Positions 8,187-16,653 of a stretch of DNA of 34,899 bases are shown one piece after another. The stretch comes from Gammaproteobacteria bacterium. GTDB taxonomy: Bacteria > Pseudomonadota > Gammaproteobacteria > GCA-001735895. Under the pieces are notes generated by a model. It saw only the letters and a program-made list of their open reading frames with translations. It was not told where the DNA came from and searched no databases. Position numbers and translations under genes: made by a program. The stretch is taken from positions 1 to 34,899 of the forward strand of contig JASJBW010000003.1 of NCBI GenBank assembly GCA_030066315.1, written 5' to 3'. The first letter of the stretch is position 1. Each line of letters begins with the position of its first letter.

Positions 8187-10373
8187 CTAGTTACGCCAGA
8201 TTTTATTCACGACCGGTAAAGCGCGTAATTTTTTAATAATCCTGGCCAAGTGTATGCGGTCTCGAACGGTCACAATAAAGTCGGTCGTTGATATTAAGCC
8301 ATCCTTCTCCGATTGATTGACATTCTCGATATTCGATGACATGTCTGCGATGGTCGCGGCAAGTCGGGCAAGAGCACCACGTTGATTCTCAACCTGAATC
8401 CGTAAACCTGCCAGAAATTCCCCCTCCACATGTTCAGACCATTGTACATCCTGTTTGCGATTGTCATGCTGTGGATCAACCAAGTTCTTGCAGTTGAGCC
8501 GATGTACCACGAGTCCTCGCCCCTGAGAGAAATGAGCGACAATGGCATCGCCGGGTACTGGATGACAACATTTGGCATAAGAAACCACCATGCCCTCGGT
8601 TCCCCGGATCGGTAAGGGTTTACCACTGGGGTCAAATTGGGTGACGTCTTCATCCACGGTTTCCTGATGATCTACCAGTGCCTTTGCGACCAGGCTGGCC
8701 GTACGATTACCCAGTCCTATCTCGGCCAGTAACTGATCATAATCCTTTAGATGATACTCTTCGACGACCTGTCTCATCTGGTGTTCATCGGGCTGATATT
8801 CCTTGCCCATCAGCTGGTTCAATGATTGCTGTAGCAATCGTTGTCCCAGTGACACTGCCTCATTCTGTTGCAGCGATTTTAAGAAGTGACGAATATTGGT
8901 TCTCGCTTTGGCAGTGACTACATAATGCAACCAGCTAGGATGGGGGCGGGAATTCTTGGAGGTTATAATTTCAATTAACTGTCCATTCAACAAACGAGTA
9001 CTTAAAGGCGACATGCGATGATCAATCCGTGCCGCTACACAAGTATTGCCAATATCGGTATGTACGGCATAGGCAAAATCTACTACTGTCGCCCCACGCG
9101 GTAATTTCATGATATTGCCCTTGGGCGTGAACACATAGATTTCATCCGGAAACAAGTCGACTTTAACGTTTTCGAGAAATTCCAGTGAACTCCCCGCTCG
9201 CTGCTGCATTTCGAGCAAACCTTTAAGCCATTCCAGGGCTCGAGTTTGCGCGGTTTCGGTACTATTTTCCTGACCCTTTTTATACAACCAATGAGCGGCA
9301 ATTCCTGAATTGGCAAAACGCTCCATGGCCTTGGTACGTATTTGCACCTCGATTGGAACCCCATGAGGACCAAACAGGCTGGTATGCAGTGACTGATAAC
9401 CATTGGCTTTTGGAATAGCCAGGTAATCCTTAAACTTGCCAGGTATGGGTTTATACAGATTATGCATGACCCCCAGAACGCGATAGCAATCATCCACCGA
9501 GTTCGTCAATATCCGAACCCCGTAGACATCGGTCAACTCCTTGAACCCCACCTTTTTTTCACGCATCTTGCTATAGATACTGTGAATATTCTTGCGGCGA
9601 TGTTTGACTCGAGCCTCTATATCGACGGCCTTTAAGCGTTCCTTGATGGCTGACTTGATGGTATTGAATACTTCTTTTCGATGACCCACGACTTTTTTAC
9701 AGGCATTATTCAGGGCCCGGTAACGCATCGGGTAAGCATTTTTGATCGAAAGATCCAGTAATTCATGGCGCATGCTATAAATACCCAAACGATTGGCTAT
9801 AGGCGCATAAATATCCATGGTCTCATGGGCAATACGCCGACGTTTTTCGGGTCGCATGGCATCCAATGTGCGCATATTATGGAGGCGGTCCGCCAGCTTG
9901 ATGATGATAACGCGAATATCCTTGACCATCGCCAGCATCATCTTGCGAAAGTTTTCCGCCTGCTCTTCAGCCTTGGAAACAAAATCAAGGTGGGTCAGCT
10001 TGCTGACACCGTCTACCAGCTCTGCCACTTCATCACCAAAATCAGCGGCTAATTGCTCTTTCAAGGTAGGCGTATCCTCAATAACGTCATGTAATAACGC
10101 CGCAATGATACTTTTATAATCCATGCGCATTTCGCACATGATACGGGCCACTTCGATGGGGTGATAAATATAGGGCTCACCGGAAACTCTTTTTTGCCCT
10201 TCATGAGCCTGGGCACCAAATAAATAAGCCCGGTAGACTTCCGCAACCTGGGAAGATTCCAAATATTCCTCGAGTTCACTACATAGATCACTTATCAAGT
10301 AGCGATCGGAATCAGTGTCGTAAGAGCGCTCCGGAATAAGAGAGGTGGTTTTGACGGGATCCGGACTCGCCAT
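8187..10373 (-). CDS. spoT: bifunctional (p)ppGpp synthase/hydrolase SpoT
   Basis: HD domain (ALLHDVIEDTP), RelA synthase domain (DVYGVRI, KANGYQSLHT), TGS (GATVVDFAYAVHTDIG), C-terminal ACT. Confidence 0.95.
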   Translation of the reverse strand: MASPDPVKTTSLIPERSYDTDSDRYLISDLCSELEEYLESSQVAEVYRAYLFGAQAHEGQKRVSGEPYIYHPIEVARIMCEMRMDYKSIIAALLHDVIEDTPTLKEQLAADFGDEVAELVDGVSKLTHLDFVSKAEEQAENFRKMMLAMVKDIRVIIIKLADRLHNMRTLDAMRPEKRRRIAHETMDIYAPIANRLGIYSMRHELLDLSIKNAYPMRYRALNNACKKVVGHRKEVFNTIKSAIKERLKAVDIEARVKHRRKNIHSIYSKMREKKVGFKELTDVYGVRILTNSVDDCYRVLGVMHNLYKPIPGKFKDYLAIPKANGYQSLHTSLFGPHGVPIEVQIRTKAMERFANSGIAAHWLYKKGQENSTETAQTRALEWLKGLLEMQQRAGSSLEFLENVKVDLFPDEIYVFTPKGNIMKLPRGATVVDFAYAVHTDIGNTCVAARIDHRMSPLSTRLLNGQLIEIITSKNSRPHPSWLHYVVTAKARTNIRHFLKSLQQNEAVSLGQRLLQQSLNQLMGKEYQPDEHQMRQVVEEYHLKDYDQLLAEIGLGNRTASLVAKALVDHQETVDEDVTQFDPSGKPLPIRGTEGMVVSYAKCCHPVPGDAIVAHFSQGRGLVVHRLNCKNLVDPQHDNRKQDVQWSEHVEGEFLAGLRIQVENQRGALARLAATIADMSSNIENVNQSEKDGLISTTDFIVTVRDRIHLARIIKKLRALPVVNKIWRN

Positions 10374-10381
10374 AGGGGGAT

Positions 10382-10663
10382 TTACCCCATATTCATGCTA
10401 TTTTGCGCGATTTCTTTAACCAGGTCTTCATCTGAAGCAATAGCCGCCATTTCCTGTTGGGTTTCCATTTCATCCATGCCGATATGGGTCACGAGGTTGT
10501 CAGCAATTTCACGCAGTGCAATTACAGTGGGCTTGTCATTATCTTCTGGGACCAGTGGATCCGCTCCTTTGGAAATCTGGCGGGCACGTCTGGCAGCAAG
10601 CAATACCAACTCGAAACGGTTATCAACATTTTCCAGACAATCTTCAACAGTAATACGTGCCAT
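10382..10663 (-). CDS. rpoZ: RNA polymerase omega subunit
   Basis: [29 protein letters not shown]. Confidence 0.95.
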   Translation of the reverse strand: MARITVEDCLENVDNRFELVLLAARRARQISKGADPLVPEDNDKPTVIALREIADNLVTHIGMDEMETQQEMAAIASDEDLVKEIAQNSMNMG

Positions 10664-10737
10664 TCTGTAATCCCAAAGTGTAATTAAAAGTTAAACAGCC
10701 CTTAATAATAATCAATATAGACAAAATTCTAAACCGT

Positions 10738-11352
10738 TTATTGTTCAATTGATGCAATTAATTGCGGAAAATTGAGTTTTTGGCGTTCCAGTGTCAAAGA
10801 TTGGCTATGAATGATGCTTTCCAGATCGATCAGGGCCTGACTGAAATCGTCGTTAATGACCAAATATTCAGCATCACTGTAATGAGACATTTCTGCGTCG
10901 GCCTGGGCCATTCTCCGCTCTATGATTTCGATATCATCCGTTGCGCGGTCAGTCAGTCGTTGGCGCAATATCTCGCGGGAAGGTGGTAAAATGAAAATCG
11001 CAATGGTATCGGGTATTTTCTGCTTGACCTGCAAGGCGCCTTGCCAGTCGATTTCAAGAATGACATGTTTACCCTCATCCAGTTGATCGAGAACCGCCTG
11101 TTGAGAAGTTCCGTAGTAGTTATCAAAGACCTGTGCATGTTCGAGGAAAGCATCCTGCTTAACCATACTCTCAAAGGTTTTCACATCCACAAAATGATAA
11201 TCCTTACCCTCCACTTCACCCGGTCGTTTATCACGGGTGGCATGAGAAATGGATACAACCACCTGTGAATTTTTCTCCAGCAGGGCTTTAACCAGGCTGG
11301 TTTTTCCGGCACCTGAAGGCGCAGAGATGGTAAATAAACAACTGCTGTTCAT
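10738..11352 (-). CDS. gmk: guanylate kinase
   Basis: SAPSGAGKTSL, SHATRDKRPGEVEGKDYHFV. Confidence 0.96.
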   Translation of the reverse strand: MNSSCLFTISAPSGAGKTSLVKALLEKNSQVVVSISHATRDKRPGEVEGKDYHFVDVKTFESMVKQDAFLEHAQVFDNYYGTSQQAVLDQLDEGKHVILEIDWQGALQVKQKIPDTIAIFILPPSREILRQRLTDRATDDIEIIERRMAQADAEMSHYSDAEYLVINDDFSQALIDLESIIHSQSLTLERQKLNFPQLIASIEQ

Positions 11353-11442
11353 AGTTTTTCCGAGTTAAATGCTGACGCTATTGTAATGACAGAATGTATC
11401 AACTCCAATACACTGCCGCTTTCATATTTTTCCTTATTTCTT

Positions 11443-12273
11443 ATGCTTAGCGAAGAATATCTTCAGCGCTTCTCCGGCTTGTCACGAATCTATGGAACAG
11501 GCGCCCTCGAGCAACTGAACCGCGCTCATTTCTGTATTGTTGGCGTCGGTGGAGTAGGTTCCTGGGCAGCAGAGGCCGCTGCTCGCAGTGGGATCGGCCA
11601 AATTACCCTGATTGATCATGATGATATCGAGTTAAGTAATACTAATCGACAAGTCCATACTGAACTCGGCAACCTCGGCAAGAGCAAGGTTGATACCCTG
11701 GCTGACAGAATTAAATCCATCAACCCGGAATGCCACTGCCATGCTATCGATGACCTAGTGACCCGCGCCAACCTTGATCAGTTCGACTTTCATCAGTTCG
11801 ATTATGTCATTGATGCAATTGATCATGTTCAACAAAAAATGGCTCTGGTCCATTATCTACGCCGCCATAAGATTCGCCTGGTGGTAACGGGTGGTGCGGG
11901 TGGTTTGACCGATCCAACCAAGATCGAAATCAATGACCTCACCCGCACCTACAATGATCCGTTGCTGGCCATGTTGCGTTCTAAACTTCGTCACCAGTTG
12001 AACTATAGTCGAAATCCGAAACGACGCTATGGCATCGACTGTGTGTATTCCACCCAACAACCGGTCTATCCCAGTAATGATGGCACCGTGTCCTATGCCA
12101 AGCCCGGTAGCGAGAATCAAACCACGCTGGATTGTGCAACAGGTTTGGGTTCCTTTGTCGGAGTAACCGCCAGTTTTGGACTCACAGCCCTGTCTCATGC
12201 CATCAAAAAGTATCTTAAATACGATGCCCAAGATCAGGATGGCGTGTCAGATCGGCCTGCAAACAACCATTAA
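11443..12273 (+). CDS. tcdA: tRNA threonylcarbamoyladenosine dehydratase (TcdA/CsdL)
   Basis: ThiF/E1-like nucleotide-binding GVGGVGSWAAEAAARSG and DNRQ-type NTNRQ; start chosen at MLSEEYLQRFSGLSRIYG, downstream of the ORF start at 11386. Confidence 0.9.
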   Translation: MLSEEYLQRFSGLSRIYGTGALEQLNRAHFCIVGVGGVGSWAAEAAARSGIGQITLIDHDDIELSNTNRQVHTELGNLGKSKVDTLADRIKSINPECHCHAIDDLVTRANLDQFDFHQFDYVIDAIDHVQQKMALVHYLRRHKIRLVVTGGAGGLTDPTKIEINDLTRTYNDPLLAMLRSKLRHQLNYSRNPKRRYGIDCVYSTQQPVYPSNDGTVSYAKPGSENQTTLDCATGLGSFVGVTASFGLTALSHAIKKYLKYDAQDQDGVSDRPANNH

Positions 12274-12438
12274 CGGTCGGAACTGATTGCAATTCATGCG
12301 CATTCACCACGCAGTTCTTACTTTTTTTTGCTCGGTATAACGTTTTATCTGCAATATCTGCCAATCCGAGCAATTCCTGGATTTCCAGGAATGAATCCAC
12401 AGGATGGGGCTGCGGTTTTTTAAAGCAGATCTGAATGT
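12215..12438 (-). pseudogene. remnant of a GGDEF (diguanylate cyclase) domain C-terminus
   Basis: Minus-strand reading ICFKKPQPHPVDSFLEIQELLGLADIADKTLYRAKKSKNCVV matches the GGDEF tail pattern (LADxALYxAKxxGRN); in-frame stop immediately upstream, no catalytic GG(D/E)EF. Confidence 0.55.
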
Positions 12439-12490
12439 TAGGTCTTTAATCCCGTTAAGCCATGTGGCTTAGACCATCACCACAAGGGAT

Positions 12491-12844
12491 TTAAGCAGTG
12501 CGGAAGAGATGGAGTGCTTTGATGACATAACGCGCATAAGCCGCGGCCTGACCACCGCCCATTTCAATGGCCACATCGATGGTTTCATAGATTTCCTCGT
12601 CACTGGCATTGGCTTGCAAGGCCTGGTGTAGATGCCACTCCATACAAGGTTCACACTTGGTCACTATGGATATGGATAGCGCCATTAATTCCTTGGTTTT
12701 ATGATCCAACGCCGAGGTTTTGAAAGCCTGCTTTTCAAGCTCGAGTAAGGGTGTGAAGGTACTGACCTTTTTCTTAAAATCTGAAAAAGTCGCCTTGCGA
12801 TCCTGGATACTTTGGAGAATTTTCTGTTCGGTTAAATCGGTCAT
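12491..12844 (-). CDS. carboxymuconolactone decarboxylase/AhpD-like protein
   Basis: KELMALSISIVTKCEPCMEWHLHQAL: CxxC-xxxH signature; 117 aa. Confidence 0.85.
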   Translation of the reverse strand: MTDLTEQKILQSIQDRKATFSDFKKKVSTFTPLLELEKQAFKTSALDHKTKELMALSISIVTKCEPCMEWHLHQALQANASDEEIYETIDVAIEMGGGQAAAYARYVIKALHLFRTA

Positions 12845-12874
12845 GACATTTCCCGCTTTCTCAAGTTTTGACCT

Positions 12875-13360
12875 CTATACGAATTCGAATGCGCCTTCTT
12901 CCCGGTTCTTGACCACATCATTGGCATTAAATACTCGACCATTCATGGTTATATACACGCCGCTCGGTAAACATTGGACTGCTGCAAATGCTGTACCCAG
13001 GTTGAACAGCGCATCTGATTTATCAAAAACATAGGGAATCATCGCTCCGGTAAAAACGACGGTCTTGGTGTCCAGATGTTCCTGCATAAAACGAGCGCTT
13101 TGCACCATGGTATCGGTACCATGAGTAATAATAATTCGTTCTTCATCGGCCTGTTCACAGGCAACCAATAGACCCATACGATCAGCATCGGTCAGTTCAA
13201 AGCTGTCTTTTAACATAAGCTTTTCAAGAACAAAGTCAGCCCTGCAACGTCCTTCGGTTAACAGGGAAGGAATATGAGAGTCGACAAAATGCAGCTCACC
13301 ATTATTCATGTTGTATGACTTATCGATGGTACCGCCGGTGATGATTACTCTTATTTTCAT
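12875..13360 (-). CDS. asparaginase N-domain protein (single-domain, 161 aa)
   Basis: IITGGTIDKSY and ITHGTDTMVQSA asparaginase motifs; only the N-terminal domain present. Confidence 0.8.
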   Translation of the reverse strand: MKIRVIITGGTIDKSYNMNNGELHFVDSHIPSLLTEGRCRADFVLEKLMLKDSFELTDADRMGLLVACEQADEERIIITHGTDTMVQSARFMQEHLDTKTVVFTGAMIPYVFDKSDALFNLGTAFAAVQCLPSGVYITMNGRVFNANDVVKNREEGAFEFV

Positions 13361-13422
13361 AGTTTGATTCTGATTGTTTTCGGCATTATAGAGATGATGT
13401 CGGAGAGCGACAATCCAATGAA

Positions 13423-14304
13423 TTAACGAGGTTTAATCGAACTGAATTTAACCATTCCTGTTGCCAGCGATACACCGATTAATATGGTACCACCACCCGC
13501 TACCATCCACAGGCTCAGCGCTTCCTCAAGGAATATCATGCCCCAGAAAACCCCAAACAAAGGAATCAGATAAGTAACCGATATGGCCTTGTTAACACCC
13601 ACGTGGGCAATGAGGCGAAAGTACAGGATAAAGGCAACACCGGTGCAGGCAATCCCCAGAACCGTTACCGAAAACCAGGCCTGAATAGAGGGCATTTGAT
13701 GTGGCCATAACCATAGGGAAAATGGAATAAGACCCAGTGCCGCCCCGGCCTGACTGCCACAGGCTATAACCAGAGGATCCACGTGAGCCAATTTTTGTTT
13801 GGTAAAATTCGCTCCTAAACCATAGCAGAACGTGGCACCCAGGCCGGCCATTACCGGCCACAGATTGATGCCGTCAGTACTACCTTGTTTATCAAATACC
13901 AGGATGAAAACCCCCAAAAAACCGATCAATAATCCCAGCATGGCTGAAAAACTCAGCCGATCATCGACCCACCACCAAGCGATCAAGGCTGTAAAGATGG
14001 GGGCCGTCGCATTTAAAATGGATGCATAACCGGCAGTCACATACAGAGTGGCATAACTCAGTAAACAAAAAGGGATGGCCGTACCCACGAAACCCACCAC
14101 AAATAGCAACCGGGCATTGTCTTTGATCTGGCGTAGTTTATTGAACCACATCACCAGTGGTAATAGAAATAGCGCCGCGATCGCGGTGCGTAATTCTATT
14201 AACGCGACTGGCCCGAACTCCGGAGCCCCAATACGCATAAACAGAAATGACGCACCCCATAATGCGGCAAGGCTTACCAATTCTATAAAATCCCGAGGTT
14301 TCAT
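13423..14304 (-). CDS. EamA/DMT family permease
   Basis: About ten hydrophobic segments, ALWGASFLFMRIG; start chosen at MKPRDFIEL, since the longer ORF overlaps ada. Confidence 0.85.
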   Translation of the reverse strand: MKPRDFIELVSLAALWGASFLFMRIGAPEFGPVALIELRTAIAALFLLPLVMWFNKLRQIKDNARLLFVVGFVGTAIPFCLLSYATLYVTAGYASILNATAPIFTALIAWWWVDDRLSFSAMLGLLIGFLGVFILVFDKQGSTDGINLWPVMAGLGATFCYGLGANFTKQKLAHVDPLVIACGSQAGAALGLIPFSLWLWPHQMPSIQAWFSVTVLGIACTGVAFILYFRLIAHVGVNKAISVTYLIPLFGVFWGMIFLEEALSLWMVAGGGTILIGVSLATGMVKFSSIKPR

Positions 14305-14308
14305 CGGT

Positions 14309-15361
14309 TCAGGATGTCGCCTGTTCCAAATCAAGCAGATAAGCTTTTCTGCGTAAGCCCCCAGCGTAACCCGCCAGTTGCCCACTTTTAGCAATGACGC
14401 GATGGCAGGGCACCAGAATCGCCAACGGGTTTTCCGCATTGGCCCTGGCGACCGCTCTCACGGCCTGCGGCTTATGGATGGCTTTGGCCTGTTGTTGGTA
14501 ATGACGTGTTTCCCCAAAAGGTATATCCAGCAATGCTTGCCAAACCTGTTGCTGAAACGGAGTTCCCGTCATATCTAACGGAATACTGAAAATCGCGCGT
14601 TGTCGTTTAAAATATTCATCAAGTTGCCGCTGAACCTCTTCAAATAGTGCGTGGTCTCCAGGCACCATGCGTGCATTCAGTTTTAATTGCACACGTTCGA
14701 TCTGTTTTTGCAGACGTTTTCGATCATGAAACTCCAACAGACACAGACCTTTGTCACTGGCTGCAGCCAGCATGGGTCCCAAAGGCGTTAATAATTGGGT
14801 TATCGCTAAGATTTTATTTTTCGGACTATTAGAAGGAACAAATCCTGTAGCCTTTTGGAATGAATCATAAAAACCACTTAACGAGTTATAACCACTGTCA
14901 AATGCGGCATCAATCACCCTGGCCCCCTGATTCATGCTTGAAAAAGCCCGATTCAATCGATATTGTCGCTGAAAAGCCTGGAAGGTCATGCCATGATGCG
15001 CCTGAAACCAACGACGCAGCCTGGCCGGATTGATGCCGTGCAATGACAGTTCTTGATCACTAATGCGCTGGGCAGCGTCTTGTTTGAGCAGCGCCAGGGC
15101 TTGTTCTACCCATCGCGGTTGCTCGCCGGAGCGTAATAAGGGCTGACATTTTTTACAGGGGCGATAACCCTGCTTGATTGCGGCATCGCTGGATGCGAAA
15201 AACTCCACGTTCTCACGTTTTGGGAGCCGGGCCTTGCAGCCAGGACGGCAAAAAATTCCCGTTGTTTTAACCGCTAAAAAGAATTGCCCCTCGTAAGAAC
15301 GATCATGATTTTGATAGGCCCGGTAAAAAATATCGTCCTGATTAATCGATGTATTGTTCAT
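14309..15361 (-). CDS. ada: bifunctional Ada: AraC-type regulator / O6-methylguanine-DNA methyltransferase
   Basis: N-terminal CRPGCKARLP...CKKC zinc module, AraC HTH, C-terminal VPCHRV. Confidence 0.93.
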   Translation of the reverse strand: MNNTSINQDDIFYRAYQNHDRSYEGQFFLAVKTTGIFCRPGCKARLPKRENVEFFASSDAAIKQGYRPCKKCQPLLRSGEQPRWVEQALALLKQDAAQRISDQELSLHGINPARLRRWFQAHHGMTFQAFQRQYRLNRAFSSMNQGARVIDAAFDSGYNSLSGFYDSFQKATGFVPSNSPKNKILAITQLLTPLGPMLAAASDKGLCLLEFHDRKRLQKQIERVQLKLNARMVPGDHALFEEVQRQLDEYFKRQRAIFSIPLDMTGTPFQQQVWQALLDIPFGETRHYQQQAKAIHKPQAVRAVARANAENPLAILVPCHRVIAKSGQLAGYAGGLRRKAYLLDLEQATS

Positions 15362-15530
15362 CTCATCGTGTGTACTGAAATAATGCTGTTATGCTGCATC
15401 ATTTGTCATCGACCTGCATCCGTTTTTTTAACAAGCAATTCCGAATGGTTGGAAGGTACAAGAAGGCTGACGTGTTCAGTTTTGCCAAATCATGGCATTT
15501 TAATCTGCCCAGTTTTTTTAGGAACCCGAT

Positions 15531-15899
15531 TCAGAGTTTACGTTTGGGGATCGTGACGGTTTTTTTAATACCGCCATAACCATGCTTTGAATCACGGGCA
15601 CGGATCACCACCTGCTTGATGTCAGCGGGGACAGTCACGCCACTCAAGGAGCGGGTGAACGGCTGCTCCTTGACATGAGGATGATGCAACACGCGACTAC
15701 CCAGGACCTTGCCTTCCATGGTCACCACATCCCATTGATTGGCATAATGCTGCCACCCGGTATCCGCATGACGGACCGTCACATTAAATGTGCAACTGCT
15801 ACCCAGACACTGAACCTTTACCTTGACTACATCCGCTTCACCTGCCTGTAAAACGGGACTCAGCATGAGGATACCCAAGGTCGTTATTAATCGTTTCAT
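15531..15899 (-). CDS. secreted protein of unknown function
   Basis: Signal peptide MKRLITTLGILMLSPVLQAGEA; CTFNVTVRHADTGWQHYANQWDVV...HPHVKEQPFTRSLSGV looks like a conserved core. Confidence 0.75.
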   Translation of the reverse strand: MKRLITTLGILMLSPVLQAGEADVVKVKVQCLGSSCTFNVTVRHADTGWQHYANQWDVVTMEGKVLGSRVLHHPHVKEQPFTRSLSGVTVPADIKQVVIRARDSKHGYGGIKKTVTIPKRKL

Positions 15900-16035
15900 T
15901 AGAAAAAATCTCGTCCGTTGATGGTGTAAATCATAATCCAAGGTTCCTCTAGGTCAATACCATCCTGCATTCAAACACTTGCCTGAACCGGATGAACAGT
16001 TCACACTTTAGCTGAATACACAGAGGAATCGCCGC

Positions 16036-16653
16036 ATGTCTTTTGAAAGTGGATTGGCTTTTTTTATCGCCATCATCATTTTCTCCATTACTCCCGGACC
16101 CGGGGTCTTTGCCCTGCTGGCTCGGGCCATGACTCAAGGCGCCTGGTCCTGTTTTCCCCTGGCCCTGGGTATGGCCATCAGTGATATTGTTTACCTGGTT
16201 CTGGCCTGTTTTGGCCTTGCGGTCATTGCCCAGAACTGGGGCGTTGTTTTTACGGCCATTCGTATCGTGGGTGCCTTGTACCTGATTTACCTGGGCTGGA
16301 AGATGTGGCGAGACCGCTCTCACCTGGTCGAAAAAGCCCGTGAAGAACGCTCCAGTTCCAGATTCATGGGTTTTATTCAGGGATTTTTAATCTCCGCATC
16401 CAACCCGAAGGTCATTCTTTTTTATATTGCTTTTTTACCCACGTTCATGGATCTGACCGTACTGACCGCAACAGATATTCTGATTGCTTCGGTGCTCTGC
16501 CTGTTAGGTTTGATGATCGGCCTGATGTCCATAGCCATCAGTGCTGCGTGGGCCCGATCTTATTTTCGCTCGGAACGTGCGATGACCGGTCTTAACCGGT
16601 TAGCAGGCAGCATCATGATTTCAGCAGGTGTATATCTGGGTTCCCGGCACTGA
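16036..16653 (+). CDS. LysE/RhtB family translocator
   Basis: FSITPGPGVFALLARAMTQG, SNPKVILFYIAFLPTF. Confidence 0.9.
   Translation: MSFESGLAFFIAIIIFSITPGPGVFALLARAMTQGAWSCFPLALGMAISDIVYLVLACFGLAVIAQNWGVVFTAIRIVGALYLIYLGWKMWRDRSHLVEKAREERSSSRFMGFIQGFLISASNPKVILFYIAFLPTFMDLTVLTATDILIASVLCLLGLMIGLMSIAISAAWARSYFRSERAMTGLNRLAGSIMISAGVYLGSRH

Noticed and set aside
15949-16323. 124-aa minus-strand ORF antisense to the LysE-type gene
   Set aside because: Low-complexity antisense translation; the sense strand encodes a clear LysE/RhtB transporter
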